Shown here: positions 24,569 through 33,127 of the stretch, piece by piece
Layout of the letters: each line of letters opens with the position of its first letter
How positions within the stretch are numbered: position 1 is the first letter of the stretch
DNA from: Devosia sp.
Lineage (GTDB): Bacteria; Pseudomonadota; Alphaproteobacteria; Rhizobiales; Devosiaceae
Reading direction: 5' to 3'
Length of the DNA stretch: 42,767 nt
Assembly: GCF_028290435.1 (NCBI RefSeq)
Contig: NZ_JAQGJV010000005.1
Location: 1 to 42,767 of the forward strand
Notes under the pieces: generated by a model
Database searches by the model: none
Seen by the model: the letters and a program-made list of their open reading frames with translations, nothing else
Told to the model about the DNA's origin: nothing
Program-made: the position numbers and the translations under genes

Positions 24569-25568
24569 GGGGCCAGAATAATCTTGCCGACCGATTGACG
24601 GCTTTCGATCAGGCGATGGGCGCTGGCGGCTTCTGCCAGCGGCAGGCGATGAGCGATCAGGGGTTTCAACGATCCGGCCGCCACGAGTGCATAAAGTTCG
24701 GCGAAATCCTGCTCCAGGGCATTTCTGCGCCGCCCGGTATCGCCGAGTAGCGACCACAGCGAGAAGCCCCTGAGCGTTTGCGCCTTGGCGAGGAAGCCGG
24801 GCATTTCCGCCGCGGAGATAGCCGGATAGGTGCCGCTGGCCCCCCATAGGCGACGAAGTGGCCACTGTCGGCGAGCACCGTCAGGCCCTGGCTGCTCAAG
24901 GCACCGCCGGCCGCGTCGAAGATCACGTCCGCGCCCCTGCCGCTGGTGACGTCGCGCACGGCTTGGGGCCAGGCGGCGTTGGAATAGTCGATGACAAGGT
25001 CAGGGCCGAGGGCCGCAATGGCATCGGCTTTGGCGGCGCTGCCGACAGTGGCGATGAGTGGGGAGGCGCCGCGCGCCTTCGCCAACTGCAGCAGCAGGTT
25101 GCCGACGCCGCCGGCCGCGCTGTGCACCAGCACCGAGCGGCCAGCCACCGGGACCGCTCGGACCAGATGCAGCGCCGTAATGCCAGCCACGCCGAGCGCT
25201 ACGGCGTCTTCGAAGCTGACGCCGTCGAGGATCGGAAACACGGCAGCCGCGTCCACCACCATATGGGTCGCATAGCCGCCGCCCAGCGCGCCGATGGCGA
25301 ATGGCGCCGCGAAAACGCGCTGACCGATAACCAGGCTGGTTACGCTGCTCCCCACCGCTTCGATGTAGCCCGCTGCCTCCGAGCCCAGCACGAGCGGAAG
25401 CGGCAAGGGCAGGCCGGTGCTGCCGCTGCGAATGAGCGCGTCGCCCAGATTGACGCCACTGGCAATGACGCGGACCAGCACCCGGCCATCCGACGGTTCC
25501 GGTGTGTCACTCTCGCGATAGCTGAAATTGTCGGGCCCGCCGAATTGATCAAGGACATTGGCTTTCAT
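24565..25568 (-). pseudogene. zinc-independent quinone oxidoreductase, frameshifted at a G homopolymer
   Basis: An MDR-superfamily NADPH:quinone oxidoreductase split over two frames. The first part, from ATG 25568 (MKANVLDQFGGPDNFSYRES), has the GROES-like domain, VHSAAGGVGNLLLQLAKARG for NADPH, and FDAAGGALSSQGL, then loses sense after HFVAYGGP. The second, from about 24840 downward, continues the family as [20 protein letters not shown] through [20 protein letters not shown]. The join is a run of six G on the minus strand (24840-24845); seven would restore one 334-residue protein of normal length. This may be a sequencing error, a recent mutation or a slippage switch. It is divergent from an HxlR regulator, the usual pairing for such genes. 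Confidence 0.85.
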
Positions 25569-25624
25569 TGCGCGTCTCCTCATATTGGGAGAGCCTTTTG
25601 CGCCGGATCAGCCGCGCGATTCCA

Positions 25625-25640
25625 CCGACCTTTCGGTCGG
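25625..25640. promoter_or_regulatory. palindrome in the qor/HxlR divergent gap
   Basis: CCGACC-TTTC-GGTCGG, 33 bases before the HxlR start and 57 bases before the oxidoreductase start. HxlR regulators usually bind such inverted repeats between themselves and a divergent redox gene. It is the only clear dyad in this gap. Confidence 0.5.
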
Positions 25641-25672
25641 GTACAGACCGCAAGGTCAGCAGGGAGACGATG

Positions 25673-26068
25673 ATGAACCGCCTATCCACATGGCCGCTGG
25701 AGCGGACGCTGCAGATCATCGGGGGGCGCTGGAAGCTCTACATCATCTGCCATCTGGTCGATGGCCCGAAGCGCCTGTCCGCCCTGGAGCGCGGCATTCC
25801 GGGCATTGCGCAAAAGGTGCTGATCCAGCAATTGCGCGAGATGGAGGAGCATGGGCTGGTCAGCCGGCAGGTGTTCGCCGAAGTGCCCGCCCGCGTCGAA
25901 TATCGCGTGACGGCGCTTGGCCTTAGCCTCAAGCCGATCATTGCGGGGCTGCAGGATTGGGGGATTCACCAGGGCCAGGCCACAGGCGAGGGCGATAAGC
26001 TCGTAGTCTGCGCGCAGTCCGGCCGGCGCGCGCTGGGCGATGTCCAAATGCAGCCGTTCGACGCATGA
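25673..26068 (+). CDS. HxlR-family winged-helix regulator
   Basis: A 131-residue DNA-binding protein of the HxlR/DUF24 family: WPLERTLQIIGGRWKLYIIC, then HLVDGPKRLSALERGIPGIA, QKVLIQQLREMEEHGLV and VEYRVTALGLSLKPII. The cysteine normally just before the first helix (C-P-V/L-E) is Trp here; a different Cys sits in the second helix, so redox sensing of the YodB/QorR kind is uncertain. ATG 25673 is preferred to 25670 for spacing from AGGGAG. It overlaps the ModE gene by four bases and is divergent from the oxidoreductase remnant, so it may control both sides. Confidence 0.9.
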   Translation: MNRLSTWPLERTLQIIGGRWKLYIICHLVDGPKRLSALERGIPGIAQKVLIQQLREMEEHGLVSRQVFAEVPARVEYRVTALGLSLKPIIAGLQDWGIHQGQATGEGDKLVVCAQSGRRALGDVQMQPFDA

Positions 26069-26430
26069 GCGTTCCCGATAGCGGCTTGACGCATCTGCGG
26101 ATCACCCTGACCGAAACCGCCTATCTGGGGCCTGGCCGTGCCGATTTGCTGGAGCAGATCGGCAAGACAGGCTCGATCTCGGCGGCCGGCAAGGCCATGG
26201 GCATGAGCTACAAGCGCGCCTGGGGGCTGGTGCAGGCGCTCAATGAGGGCTTTGGCATGGTGCTGGTGGAAACCAGCCGCGGCGGCAGCGGACAGGGCGG
26301 GGCGCTGTTGACCGAGGCGGGGCAACTGGTGCTGACCCACTATCGCTCCATGCAGGAGCGGACGCGCGAGGCGATTGCCGAAGATGTGAGTGCGCTGCGG
26401 CAGCTCATCGATATGTCCGGCAAGAAATAA
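26065..26430 (+). CDS. ModE-type winged-helix regulator without molybdate-binding domains
   Basis: A 121-residue protein equal to the N-terminal DNA-binding half of ModE: GPGRADLLEQIGKTGSISAA, GKAMGMSYKRAWGLVQALN, then VETSRGGSGQGGALLTEAG. The C-terminal TOBE/molbindin repeats of full-length ModE (about 260 residues) are absent, so it cannot bind molybdate in the classical way. Placed 66 bases before modA and translationally coupled to HxlR, it probably regulates the mod genes. Stand-alone domains of this kind are common in alphaproteobacteria. Confidence 0.9.
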   Translation: MSVPDSGLTHLRITLTETAYLGPGRADLLEQIGKTGSISAAGKAMGMSYKRAWGLVQALNEGFGMVLVETSRGGSGQGGALLTEAGQLVLTHYRSMQERTREAIAEDVSALRQLIDMSGKK

Positions 26431-26496
26431 CGCTTGCGGGCCGCTCTGGCGTTTGCCAGAACCGATAGGGTTCATCAAACATATCGGAACGAGACA

Positions 26497-27231
26497 ATGA
26501 ACAAGATTCTGATCGGCGCTCTGCTGCTGGGCGTATCGTTCGTGCCGCAGGCCTATGCTGAGACGGCGAGCGTTGCAGTCGCGGCCAATTTTACCGCGGT
26601 GGCTGAGAAGCTGGCCGAGGCGTTCAAGACGGCGACAGGCGATGAGGTCACGCTGAGCTTTGGTGCCACCGGGGCGCTCTATACCCAGATCACCCAGGGC
26701 GCGCCGTTCGATATCCTGCTGTCGGCTGACGATACCCGTCCCGCCAAGGCTGTGGCCGATGGGCTCGGTGTCGATGGCTCGGTGTTTACCTATGCGATTG
26801 GCTCGCTGGCGCTTTACAGCACCTCGATCGACGTGACCGATGGCGAAGCAGTGCTCAAGGCCGATGCGTTCCAGAAGATTGCAATCGCCGATCCGAAGAC
26901 CGCGCCCTATGGCCAGGCCGCCATTGAATCGCTGACCAAGCTTGGCCTGCTCGATGCGGTTACGCCCAAATTTGTTACCGGCGAGAACATCACGCAGACG
27001 CTGCAGTTCGTCGATAGCGGCAATGCTGAGCTCGGCTTCGTCGCCGCCAGCCAGGTGCTCGGCAAGGATCACGTCTGGATCGTGCCCGCCGAACTGCATG
27101 AGCCGATCAAGCAGGATGCCGTGCTGCTCAAGACCGGTGCTGAGAACAAGGCGGCGACCGGCTTCCTCGATTTCCTCAAGAGCGACGCCGCTGTGGCCGT
27201 GATAGAAGCCTCGGGTTACACCACAAAGTAA
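26497..27231 (+). CDS. modA: molybdate ABC transporter periplasmic binding protein
   Basis: Binds molybdate or tungstate in the periplasm and delivers it to ModB. The 244-residue precursor has a signal peptide (about 1-22, ending QAYAE). The mature part shows SVAVAANFTAVAEKLAEAF, TLSFGATGALYTQITQGAPF, DILLSADDTRPAKAVADG, KIAIADPKTAPYGQAAIESL and GNAELGFVAASQV, covering the oxyanion pocket and hinge of the family. The ATG at 26497 precedes the signal sequence; the frame further upstream is not used. modB follows after 13 bases. Confidence 0.96.
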   Translation: MNKILIGALLLGVSFVPQAYAETASVAVAANFTAVAEKLAEAFKTATGDEVTLSFGATGALYTQITQGAPFDILLSADDTRPAKAVADGLGVDGSVFTYAIGSLALYSTSIDVTDGEAVLKADAFQKIAIADPKTAPYGQAAIESLTKLGLLDAVTPKFVTGENITQTLQFVDSGNAELGFVAASQVLGKDHVWIVPAELHEPIKQDAVLLKTGAENKAATGFLDFLKSDAAVAVIEASGYTTK

Positions 27232-27244
27232 TCGGAACAACTGG

Positions 27245-27925
27245 ATGAGCGTAGCAGAACTCTGGCCACCGATCAGCCTGACGCTGATGCTGGCCGGGAT
27301 CAATACGCTCATCCTGCTGCTGGTCGGCACGCCGATCGCCTGGTGGTTGGCGCGCAGCCAGTCGCGGGCGCGCGAACTGGTGGGGGCCGTGGTGGCACTG
27401 CCGCTGGTGCTGCCGCCGACGGTGCTGGGATTTTACCTGCTGCTGGCGCTCGGTCCCTATGGGCCGGGCGGCTGGATTGCGGGGTTCTGGGGCGGGCGGA
27501 CGCTGGCCTTCTCGTTTCCGGGCCTCGTCATCGGCTCGGTATTTTATTCGATGCCCTTCATGGTGCAGCCGCTGCGCAACGCCTTCGTGGCCATCGGCGA
27601 TGAGCCGTTGGAGGCAGCATCGTGCCTCGGCGCCAGCAATTGGCAACGCTTCTTGCGGGTGGCGCTGCCACTGGCGCGACCGGGCTATATCACCGGCGCG
27701 GTTATGACCTTTGCCCATACGGTGGGTGAATTCGGCGTGGTGCTGATGATCGGCGGCAATATTCCCGGCCAGACCAAGGTGCTGTCTATCTCGATCTACG
27801 ACTATGTCGAACGGCTGCAATGGGGCACGGCGCATGTGCTGGCGCTGGGCATGGTGGTGTTCGCCTTCGTGGTCATCGCGGTGACGATGACCATGGACCG
27901 CCGCTCGACACTGCCGCTGCCTTAG
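27245..27925 (+). CDS. modB: molybdate ABC transporter permease
   Basis: A 226-residue inner-membrane permease with about five to six helices. ALPLVLPPTVLGFYLLLALG, FYSMPFMVQPLRNAFVAIGD, and the ATPase-coupling EAA loop (LEAASCLGASNWQRFLRVAL then PLARPGY) are all present, followed by TFAHTVGEFGVVLMIGGNIP. Normally modC, the ATPase, comes next. Here the gene ends at a stop codon interlocked with that of ligD (TTAG, 27922-27925), so the energising subunit must be encoded elsewhere or be shared. Confidence 0.96.
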   Translation: MSVAELWPPISLTLMLAGINTLILLLVGTPIAWWLARSQSRARELVGAVVALPLVLPPTVLGFYLLLALGPYGPGGWIAGFWGGRTLAFSFPGLVIGSVFYSMPFMVQPLRNAFVAIGDEPLEAASCLGASNWQRFLRVALPLARPGYITGAVMTFAHTVGEFGVVLMIGGNIPGQTKVLSISIYDYVERLQWGTAHVLALGMVVFAFVVIAVTMTMDRRSTLPLP

Positions 27926-30507
27926 CTCGCAACCTTATCCAGCATCGCCTTGGTGATGGTCTGCGTCGTCGAAAAGTAACCCTTCCACGGGTCCGGCTTT
28001 TTGGCCCGCTCGGCGGCGGCGGCGAGGCTGAACTGGTTGGCGGCTTTGATGTCTTTCAACTCAGCCCAGCTCACCGGCACGGCGGCAGGAGCGCCCTGGC
28101 GCGAGCGGCTGGACCACGGCGCGATGGCGGTGGAGCCGCGCTCATTGCGCAGGTAATCGACGAACATGCGGCCCTTGCGCTTGGCCTTGCTCATATTGGC
28201 GACGAAACGATCCGGCTCGCGTTCCTCCAGCAGCTTGGCTATCCCTTTGCAAAAAGCCTTGATATCGGGCCATTCCAGTTTGGGCACCAGCGGGGCGATG
28301 ACGTGCACGCCCTTGCCGCCGCTGACCAGCGGATAGGTCTGCAGGTCGAACTCCTCGAGCAGTTTGGCGATGTCGCGTGCCGCATCGCGCACATGTTCGA
28401 ACCCCAGACCCTCGTCGGGATCGATATCGAAAATAATGCGCTCGGGCTTTTCGATATCCTTGGTGCGCGATCCCCACAGGTGCCATTCCAGCACGTTCAT
28501 TTGCGTGCCGCCCAGCAGGCCCGCCAGGGTGTCGATATAGAAATAGTCTTCCTTCTGGCCGTCCTTCTCCTCGATCAGGATGGACTTCATCACGTCGGGA
28601 AAGCCGCCGGTATCGTGCTTCTGGAAGAAGCAGTATTTCGTACGCCCCTGCGGACACCGCAGCAGGCTGAGCGGGCGGTTTTCGATATAGGGCAGCATGA
28701 CATCGGCGACCGCAGCGTAATAGGCGGCAAGATCGCCCTTGGTGACGCCCTGGCCCGGATAGATGATGCGGTCGGGGCTGGTGAAGTGGATGCCGGCGGC
28801 CTCGGCGGCCAAAATGCCGGCCTGGCTGTGTAGCGGTGGGCTGGCGGCGTCGGTTGAAACGGGTGTTTCCAACGCGATCTCCCCCGCCGGCTTATCCTCG
28901 CGCAAAGCGAGGAAGGAGGGATGGCGCAGCACCCCATCGGGGGTGAACTCGGTAAAGCCGATTTCGGCGACCAATTCGGGAGCCACCCAATGGGCTGTGC
29001 GGGCGATCAGCTTGGGCACCTCGGCAAAGGGGCTGGTCTTGCGGGCACGGGCGTCGAGCTTTTGCTGCAAGGCCTCGGCGCTATCGACCGTAAAGCCGGT
29101 GCCGACACGACCGCGATAGACCAACTTGCCGTCTTCCAGAGTGCCGATCAGCAGCGACGCGAAGGTCTTCTTTTTCTCAGATGGCGACCAGCCGGCAATG
29201 ATGAATTCCTGCCGCTTGGCCGCCTTGATCTTGAGCCAGCTCTTGGTGCGCTCGCCCCGATAGGGCGCATTGGCCAGTTTGGCGATAATGCCTTCATGGC
29301 CCTCGGCGGCGACAGCGTCGAACACCTTTTGGCCGTTGCCGGTGACGTGAGCGGAATATTGTACGAGGGACGATTTATCGATTGGGCCCAGCAGCTTTTC
29401 CAGCCGCGCCTTGCGCTCGACCAGAGGCAGCTTGGTGAGGTCTTCGCCGTCCTGTTCCAGCAGGTCGAAGGCAAAATAGGTCAGCGCGCCGCCATCAGAC
29501 AGGTGGTCCTTAAGCGTGGCGAAATCCGTACGCCCCTTGGCGTCGAAGGCGCACAGTTCGCCATCGATCAGGGCGCTGCCCTTGGTCAGCTTACGCAGGG
29601 GCGGGGCGACGGCCTTGAACTGCTCGGACCAGTCCTTGCCGGTTCGCGTGTAGAGTGCCACTTGCTCGCCGGCCACGGCCGCGAGACAGCGATAGCCGTC
29701 ATATTTCATCTCGAACACCCACTCGCTGCCCTGCGGCACGGCGGTGACGAGGGTTGCCAACTGGGGTTCGCGGAAAGCCGGCATCACCGCAGCTTTGCCG
29801 GTCTTTCTGGGCGCCGCCTTGGCGGCGACGGGATTATCGACCGCCTTGTCCTTGTCGGAATGCCAGACGGCTTCGGCAGGCGTTTCGGTCGACTTCTTCG
29901 GCTTCAACCCCTTGGCGATACCGGGCATGTCGCGGCCGGTCGATACCGAGGTGGTGAACTTGGGCACCAGCGTTTCAGCATCCTTGGCATAGTCATCGTG
30001 ATGCTTGATCAGCAGCCAGTTTTCGCGCGGCGGGCCGGATTTGCGCTTGCTGTCGCGACGCTTCATATGGACCAAGACCCATTCGCCCTTCATGCGATGA
30101 CCGTGCAGGCGCATCTTGAGGTCGCCGTCGGCCAGGCCATCATGCGGATCGCCCTGTACCGGCTCCCAGGTGCCCTCGTCCCACAGCATGACGGTGCCGC
30201 CGCCATATTCGCCTTCGGGGATGGTGCCCTCGAACGTGCCGTAATCGAGCGGATGGTCCTCGACCCGAACGGCGAGGCGCTTATCCGCTGGATTATCCGA
30301 TGGCCCCTTGGTCACCGCCCAGCTTTTCAGCACGCCATCGAGTTCGATGCGGAAGTCATAATGCAGGCGCGTAGCGTCGTGCTTCTGCACGACGAAGGTC
30401 AGCTGGCCTTGCCGGTCGACACTGGAGTCGCCCGACGGCTCCTGCGTCTTGGCGAAGTCGCGCTTGGCTTTGTATTCCTTGAGCAGGGGCTCGGCTTTGC
30501 TGGCCAT
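27922..30507 (-). CDS. ligD: multidomain ATP-dependent DNA ligase LigD
   Basis: Repairs double-strand breaks with Ku by bacterial non-homologous end joining. 861 residues in the order phosphoesterase, ligase, polymerase. Phosphoesterase about 30-190: HDATRLHYDFRIELDGVLKS, DHPLDYGTFEGTIPEGEYGG. Ligase about 245-545: FEMKYDGYRC with nucleotidyl-acceptor Lys268, DGELCAF, EGIIAKLANAPY, WLKIKAAKR. Polymerase/primase about 575-850: IENRPLSLLRCPQG, IIFDIDPDEGLGF with the metal-binding aspartates, LVSGGKGVHVIAPL. This is the same layout and length as the Pseudomonas type. It starts three bases after the ku stop on the same strand, so the two form an operon. Confidence 0.97.
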   Translation of the reverse strand: MASKAEPLLKEYKAKRDFAKTQEPSGDSSVDRQGQLTFVVQKHDATRLHYDFRIELDGVLKSWAVTKGPSDNPADKRLAVRVEDHPLDYGTFEGTIPEGEYGGGTVMLWDEGTWEPVQGDPHDGLADGDLKMRLHGHRMKGEWVLVHMKRRDSKRKSGPPRENWLLIKHHDDYAKDAETLVPKFTTSVSTGRDMPGIAKGLKPKKSTETPAEAVWHSDKDKAVDNPVAAKAAPRKTGKAAVMPAFREPQLATLVTAVPQGSEWVFEMKYDGYRCLAAVAGEQVALYTRTGKDWSEQFKAVAPPLRKLTKGSALIDGELCAFDAKGRTDFATLKDHLSDGGALTYFAFDLLEQDGEDLTKLPLVERKARLEKLLGPIDKSSLVQYSAHVTGNGQKVFDAVAAEGHEGIIAKLANAPYRGERTKSWLKIKAAKRQEFIIAGWSPSEKKKTFASLLIGTLEDGKLVYRGRVGTGFTVDSAEALQQKLDARARKTSPFAEVPKLIARTAHWVAPELVAEIGFTEFTPDGVLRHPSFLALREDKPAGEIALETPVSTDAASPPLHSQAGILAAEAAGIHFTSPDRIIYPGQGVTKGDLAAYYAAVADVMLPYIENRPLSLLRCPQGRTKYCFFQKHDTGGFPDVMKSILIEEKDGQKEDYFYIDTLAGLLGGTQMNVLEWHLWGSRTKDIEKPERIIFDIDPDEGLGFEHVRDAARDIAKLLEEFDLQTYPLVSGGKGVHVIAPLVPKLEWPDIKAFCKGIAKLLEEREPDRFVANMSKAKRKGRMFVDYLRNERGSTAIAPWSSRSRQGAPAAVPVSWAELKDIKAANQFSLAAAAERAKKPDPWKGYFSTTQTITKAMLDKVAS

Positions 30508-30510
30508 GAC

Positions 30511-31356
30511 CTAGCTCGCGTTCTTGCGAGGGGCGGCCTTTGCTGCCGGCTTCTTGGCAGCCCCACCCTCGAGGCTCGATTTCAGCGCCGCCATCAAATC
30601 CACCACATTGGAGCCGGTCGGCTTGTGCTCGGGCAGTTCTTCCTTGGTGGAAATCTTGTGGCCCTTGGCTTTGAGTTTGCGGGCTATCAGTTCGCGTAGC
30701 GCTGTCTGATAGTGATCCTTGAACACGCCCGCGTCGAACTTGGCGGTCTTCTTGTCGATCAGCGCGGTGGCGACTTCGAGCAAATCCGGATCGGCCTTCT
30801 TGGCGGAAATCTCCGAGAAGAACGGATCGGATTTGCGGATTTCCGCCTCGTAATGCAGCGTTTCCAACAGGAGCCCCGTGCCAGTCGGCTTGATGGCGAC
30901 CAAGTATTCCTTGCCGCGCAGCGCCAACTGCCCCAGCCCCACTTTCTGGCTCTGCCGTAGCGCATCGCGAGTAACGCGGAAGGCGTCTTCGGCCAGCTTG
31001 TCCGAGGGGACAGCGAAATAGGGCTTGTCGTAATAGATCGGATCGATCTCGGCAGCGGCAACGAACTGGGTCAGCTCCAGCGTCTTGCGGGTTTCCAGCT
31101 TAACCGCGTCGATCTCGTCATCCGTCAGCAGCACATAGTCGCCCTTTTCGTATTCAAACCCCTTCATGATCTCGTCCTTGTTGAGGGGACCGACGCCCGC
31201 AACCACTTTTTCGTAGTTGATGTGCTTTCCGGTGGGCTCGTGAATTTGCCGGAAGGCTGGCTTGGCATTGGGTTTGGTCGCCGAATACAGCTCAACGCCG
31301 ATGGAGACGAGCGAGAGGCGGAGCTGACCTTTCCAGATCGGGCGTGACGCTGGCAT
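30511..31356 (-). CDS. ku: Ku homodimer DNA end-binding protein
   Basis: A 281-residue Ku ring protein that binds double-strand break ends and recruits LigD. IWKGQLRLSLVSIGVELYSA opens the beta-barrel core, with QIHEPTGKHINYEKVVAGVG, GDYVLLTDDEIDAVKLETRK and LGQLALRGKEYLVAIKPTGT following, as is usual for bacterial Ku. The C-terminal tail is lysine/alanine-rich (AKKPAAKAAPRKNAS), typical of the basic extension that modulates DNA binding and LigD stimulation. It is divergent from the SPFH gene across 136 bases, with ligD three bases downstream. Confidence 0.97.
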   Translation of the reverse strand: MPASRPIWKGQLRLSLVSIGVELYSATKPNAKPAFRQIHEPTGKHINYEKVVAGVGPLNKDEIMKGFEYEKGDYVLLTDDEIDAVKLETRKTLELTQFVAAAEIDPIYYDKPYFAVPSDKLAEDAFRVTRDALRQSQKVGLGQLALRGKEYLVAIKPTGTGLLLETLHYEAEIRKSDPFFSEISAKKADPDLLEVATALIDKKTAKFDAGVFKDHYQTALRELIARKLKAKGHKISTKEELPEHKPTGSNVVDLMAALKSSLEGGAAKKPAAKAAPRKNAS

Positions 31357-31492
31357 TGCGGGCTCGCAGAGTTGATTTGGACCACGGTCTCAACGGTTGC
31401 GCTGCGCGCTTGGTTGCGCCTGTGGGATTCGATTGCGCGGGCCACAAGCCAACCGTAAAGTCGCGGCGCGAGGCGCGGTTGGGAGAATCGAT

Positions 31493-32491
31493 ATGGAATT
31501 GATGGACGGAATTCGGCTCGACGGGCTGAGCATTACGCTGATCGGGCTGGGCATTCTGGCGCTGCTGGTGCTGTTCGCCGGCGCCAAGACCATTCCGCAG
31601 GGCTACAATTACACCGTCGAGCGGTTCGGCAAATACACGCGCACGCTCAAGCCGGGCCTCAACATCATTGTGCCGTTCATCGACAATATCGGCAAGAAGA
31701 TCAACGTCATGGAGCAGGTGCTCGAGGTCCCCCACCAGGAGGTGATCACCCGCGACAATGCGTCGATCACCGCCAATGGCGTGACATTTTATCAAATCCT
31801 TGATGCAGCGGCCGCGGCCTACGAGGTTTCCGGGCTGGAAAACGCCATCCTCAACCTGACCATGACCAATATCCGTACCGTGATGGGCTCGATGGACATG
31901 GATGAGCTACTGTCCAACCGCGACGAGATCAACCATCGACTGCTCAAGGTGGTGGACGCGGCGGTCTCGCCCTGGGGCGTCAAGATCACCCGCATCGAGA
32001 TCAAGGATATTGATCCGCCCAAGGATGTGGTGGAATCGATGGGCCGGCAGATGAAGGCTGAACGCGAGAAGCGCGCCGCAATCCTCGAGGCCGAGGGGCG
32101 CCGCCAGTCGGCGATCCTGCAGGCCGAAGGCGCCAAGCAGGCGCAGGTGCTCGAAGCTGAAGGGCGCAGGGAAGCGGCGTTCCGCGATGCCGAGGCGCGC
32201 GAGCGTGCCGCCGAAGCCGAAGCCAAGGCGACCACCATGGTGTCCGAGGCCATCGCCAGCGGCAGCGTGCAGGCAATCAACTATTTCGTCGCCAATAACT
32301 ACATCAAGGCGCTGGAAGCGATCGCAACCTCCCCCAACCAGAAAATCCTGATGCTGCCGCTCGAGGCCTCCAGCGTCATCGGCGCCATCGGCGGCATCGC
32401 CGAGATCGCGCGTGAAACCTTTGGCGGCTCATCGCCCAGCACCCCGCGGAGCGGGCGGCCGCCATCGGTTACCCCAGGCAGCCAGGGCTAG
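31493..32491 (+). CDS. SPFH/band 7 (stomatin-like, QmcA-type) membrane protein
   Basis: A 332-residue membrane-anchored scaffold protein. One N-terminal membrane segment (about 14-34, LIGLGILALLVLFAGA) is followed by the band 7 domain (about 35-200: IPQGYNYTVERFGKYTRTLK, PGLNIIVPFIDNI, NVMEQVLEVPHQEVITRDNA, ITRIEIKDIDPPKDV). A long coiled coil carries repeated E-A-E-G-R/A-R/K units (about 205-265), then a short Pro/Ser-rich tail. Such proteins form large rings in membrane microdomains and typically pair with NfeD proteins, as with the next gene here. GGGAG at 31481-31485 supports the start. Confidence 0.94.
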   Translation: MELMDGIRLDGLSITLIGLGILALLVLFAGAKTIPQGYNYTVERFGKYTRTLKPGLNIIVPFIDNIGKKINVMEQVLEVPHQEVITRDNASITANGVTFYQILDAAAAAYEVSGLENAILNLTMTNIRTVMGSMDMDELLSNRDEINHRLLKVVDAAVSPWGVKITRIEIKDIDPPKDVVESMGRQMKAEREKRAAILEAEGRRQSAILQAEGAKQAQVLEAEGRREAAFRDAEARERAAEAEAKATTMVSEAIASGSVQAINYFVANNYIKALEAIATSPNQKILMLPLEASSVIGAIGGIAEIARETFGGSSPSTPRSGRPPSVTPGSQG

Positions 32492-32503
32492 TCGGAGGCC
32501 ACG

Positions 32504-32953
32504 ATGCAGGTCATCGATTTTATCGCTGCCTATGGTGCATGGTCATGGATCGTCGCCGGCATCGTCCTGCTGGCGCTCGAAGTGGTGGGCTCGGGCGGGT
32601 TTCTGTTGTGGATGGGCGTAGCCGGGATCGTCACCGGGCTGATCGTTCTGATCCATCCCATCGACTGGCCACTGCAATGGCTGGTGTTCGGGGTGCTGTC
32701 GCTGGTGGCGATCGTGCTGTGGCTGCGCTGGCAGCGCGGCAAGGTGGTGCAAAGCGACCGGCCCTACCTCAATCGCCGCGCCGACCGCTTTACCGGGCAG
32801 GAGGCGATGCTGGAGGAGCCGATCGTCGACGGCTTCGGGCGGCTGGTGCTGGACGATACGGTCTGGCGTGTGGCCGGCCCCAACCTGCCTGCCGGAGTGC
32901 GCGTGCGCATCACCGGCAATAATGGGGCGGTGTTGAACGTCGTGGCGGCTTAG
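32504..32953 (+). CDS. NfeD-like membrane protein, short form
   Basis: A 149-residue protein with two or three N-terminal membrane helices (about 12-75, ALEVVGSGGFLLWMGVAGIV, then LQWLVFGVLSLVAIVLWLRW) and a C-terminal OB-fold of the NfeD type (GQEAMLEEPIVDGFGRLVLD, then VAGPNLPAGVRVRI). It starts 12 bases after the SPFH gene, in the usual operon. The pair is thought to organise membrane domains or protein quality control. It is followed by repeat R2. Confidence 0.93.
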   Translation: MQVIDFIAAYGAWSWIVAGIVLLALEVVGSGGFLLWMGVAGIVTGLIVLIHPIDWPLQWLVFGVLSLVAIVLWLRWQRGKVVQSDRPYLNRRADRFTGQEAMLEEPIVDGFGRLVLDDTVWRVAGPNLPAGVRVRITGNNGAVLNVVAA

Positions 32954-32989
32954 GGGCCCCGGATACGATCGGTCAATCGGGGCTAAACG

Positions 32990-33097
32990 TCACCCCCTCC
33001 CAACCTCCCCCACCAAGGGGGAGGTGCCTCTCCACTCCTGGAATGCGATCCAGTTCAACCCACCGGCAGACACCTCCCCCTTGATGGGGAGGGGGTG
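32990..33097. repeat. palindromic intergenic repeat, copy R2, between convergent genes
   Basis: CACCCCCTCCCAACCTCCCC-type left arm with CACCAAGGGGGAGG, the core CCACTCCTGGAATGCGATCC then AGTTCAACCCACCGG, and a right arm with CCTCCCCCTTGATGGGGAGG. It shares its core with R1 and R3. It fills the gap between the nfeD and motB stops and may terminate both transcripts. Confidence 0.85.
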
Positions 33098-33127
33098 ATG
33101 GATGCCCACGATATCAGGCCAAATACC

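Noticed and set aside
23798..24865. N-terminal extension of nadA to 24865
   Set aside because: It runs antisense through the KDPG aldolase gene and the oxidoreductase and has no NadA character before the ATG at 23797.
28921..30699. 592-codon plus-strand frame across ligD
   Set aside because: Antisense shadow of ligD, which has all three domains intact.
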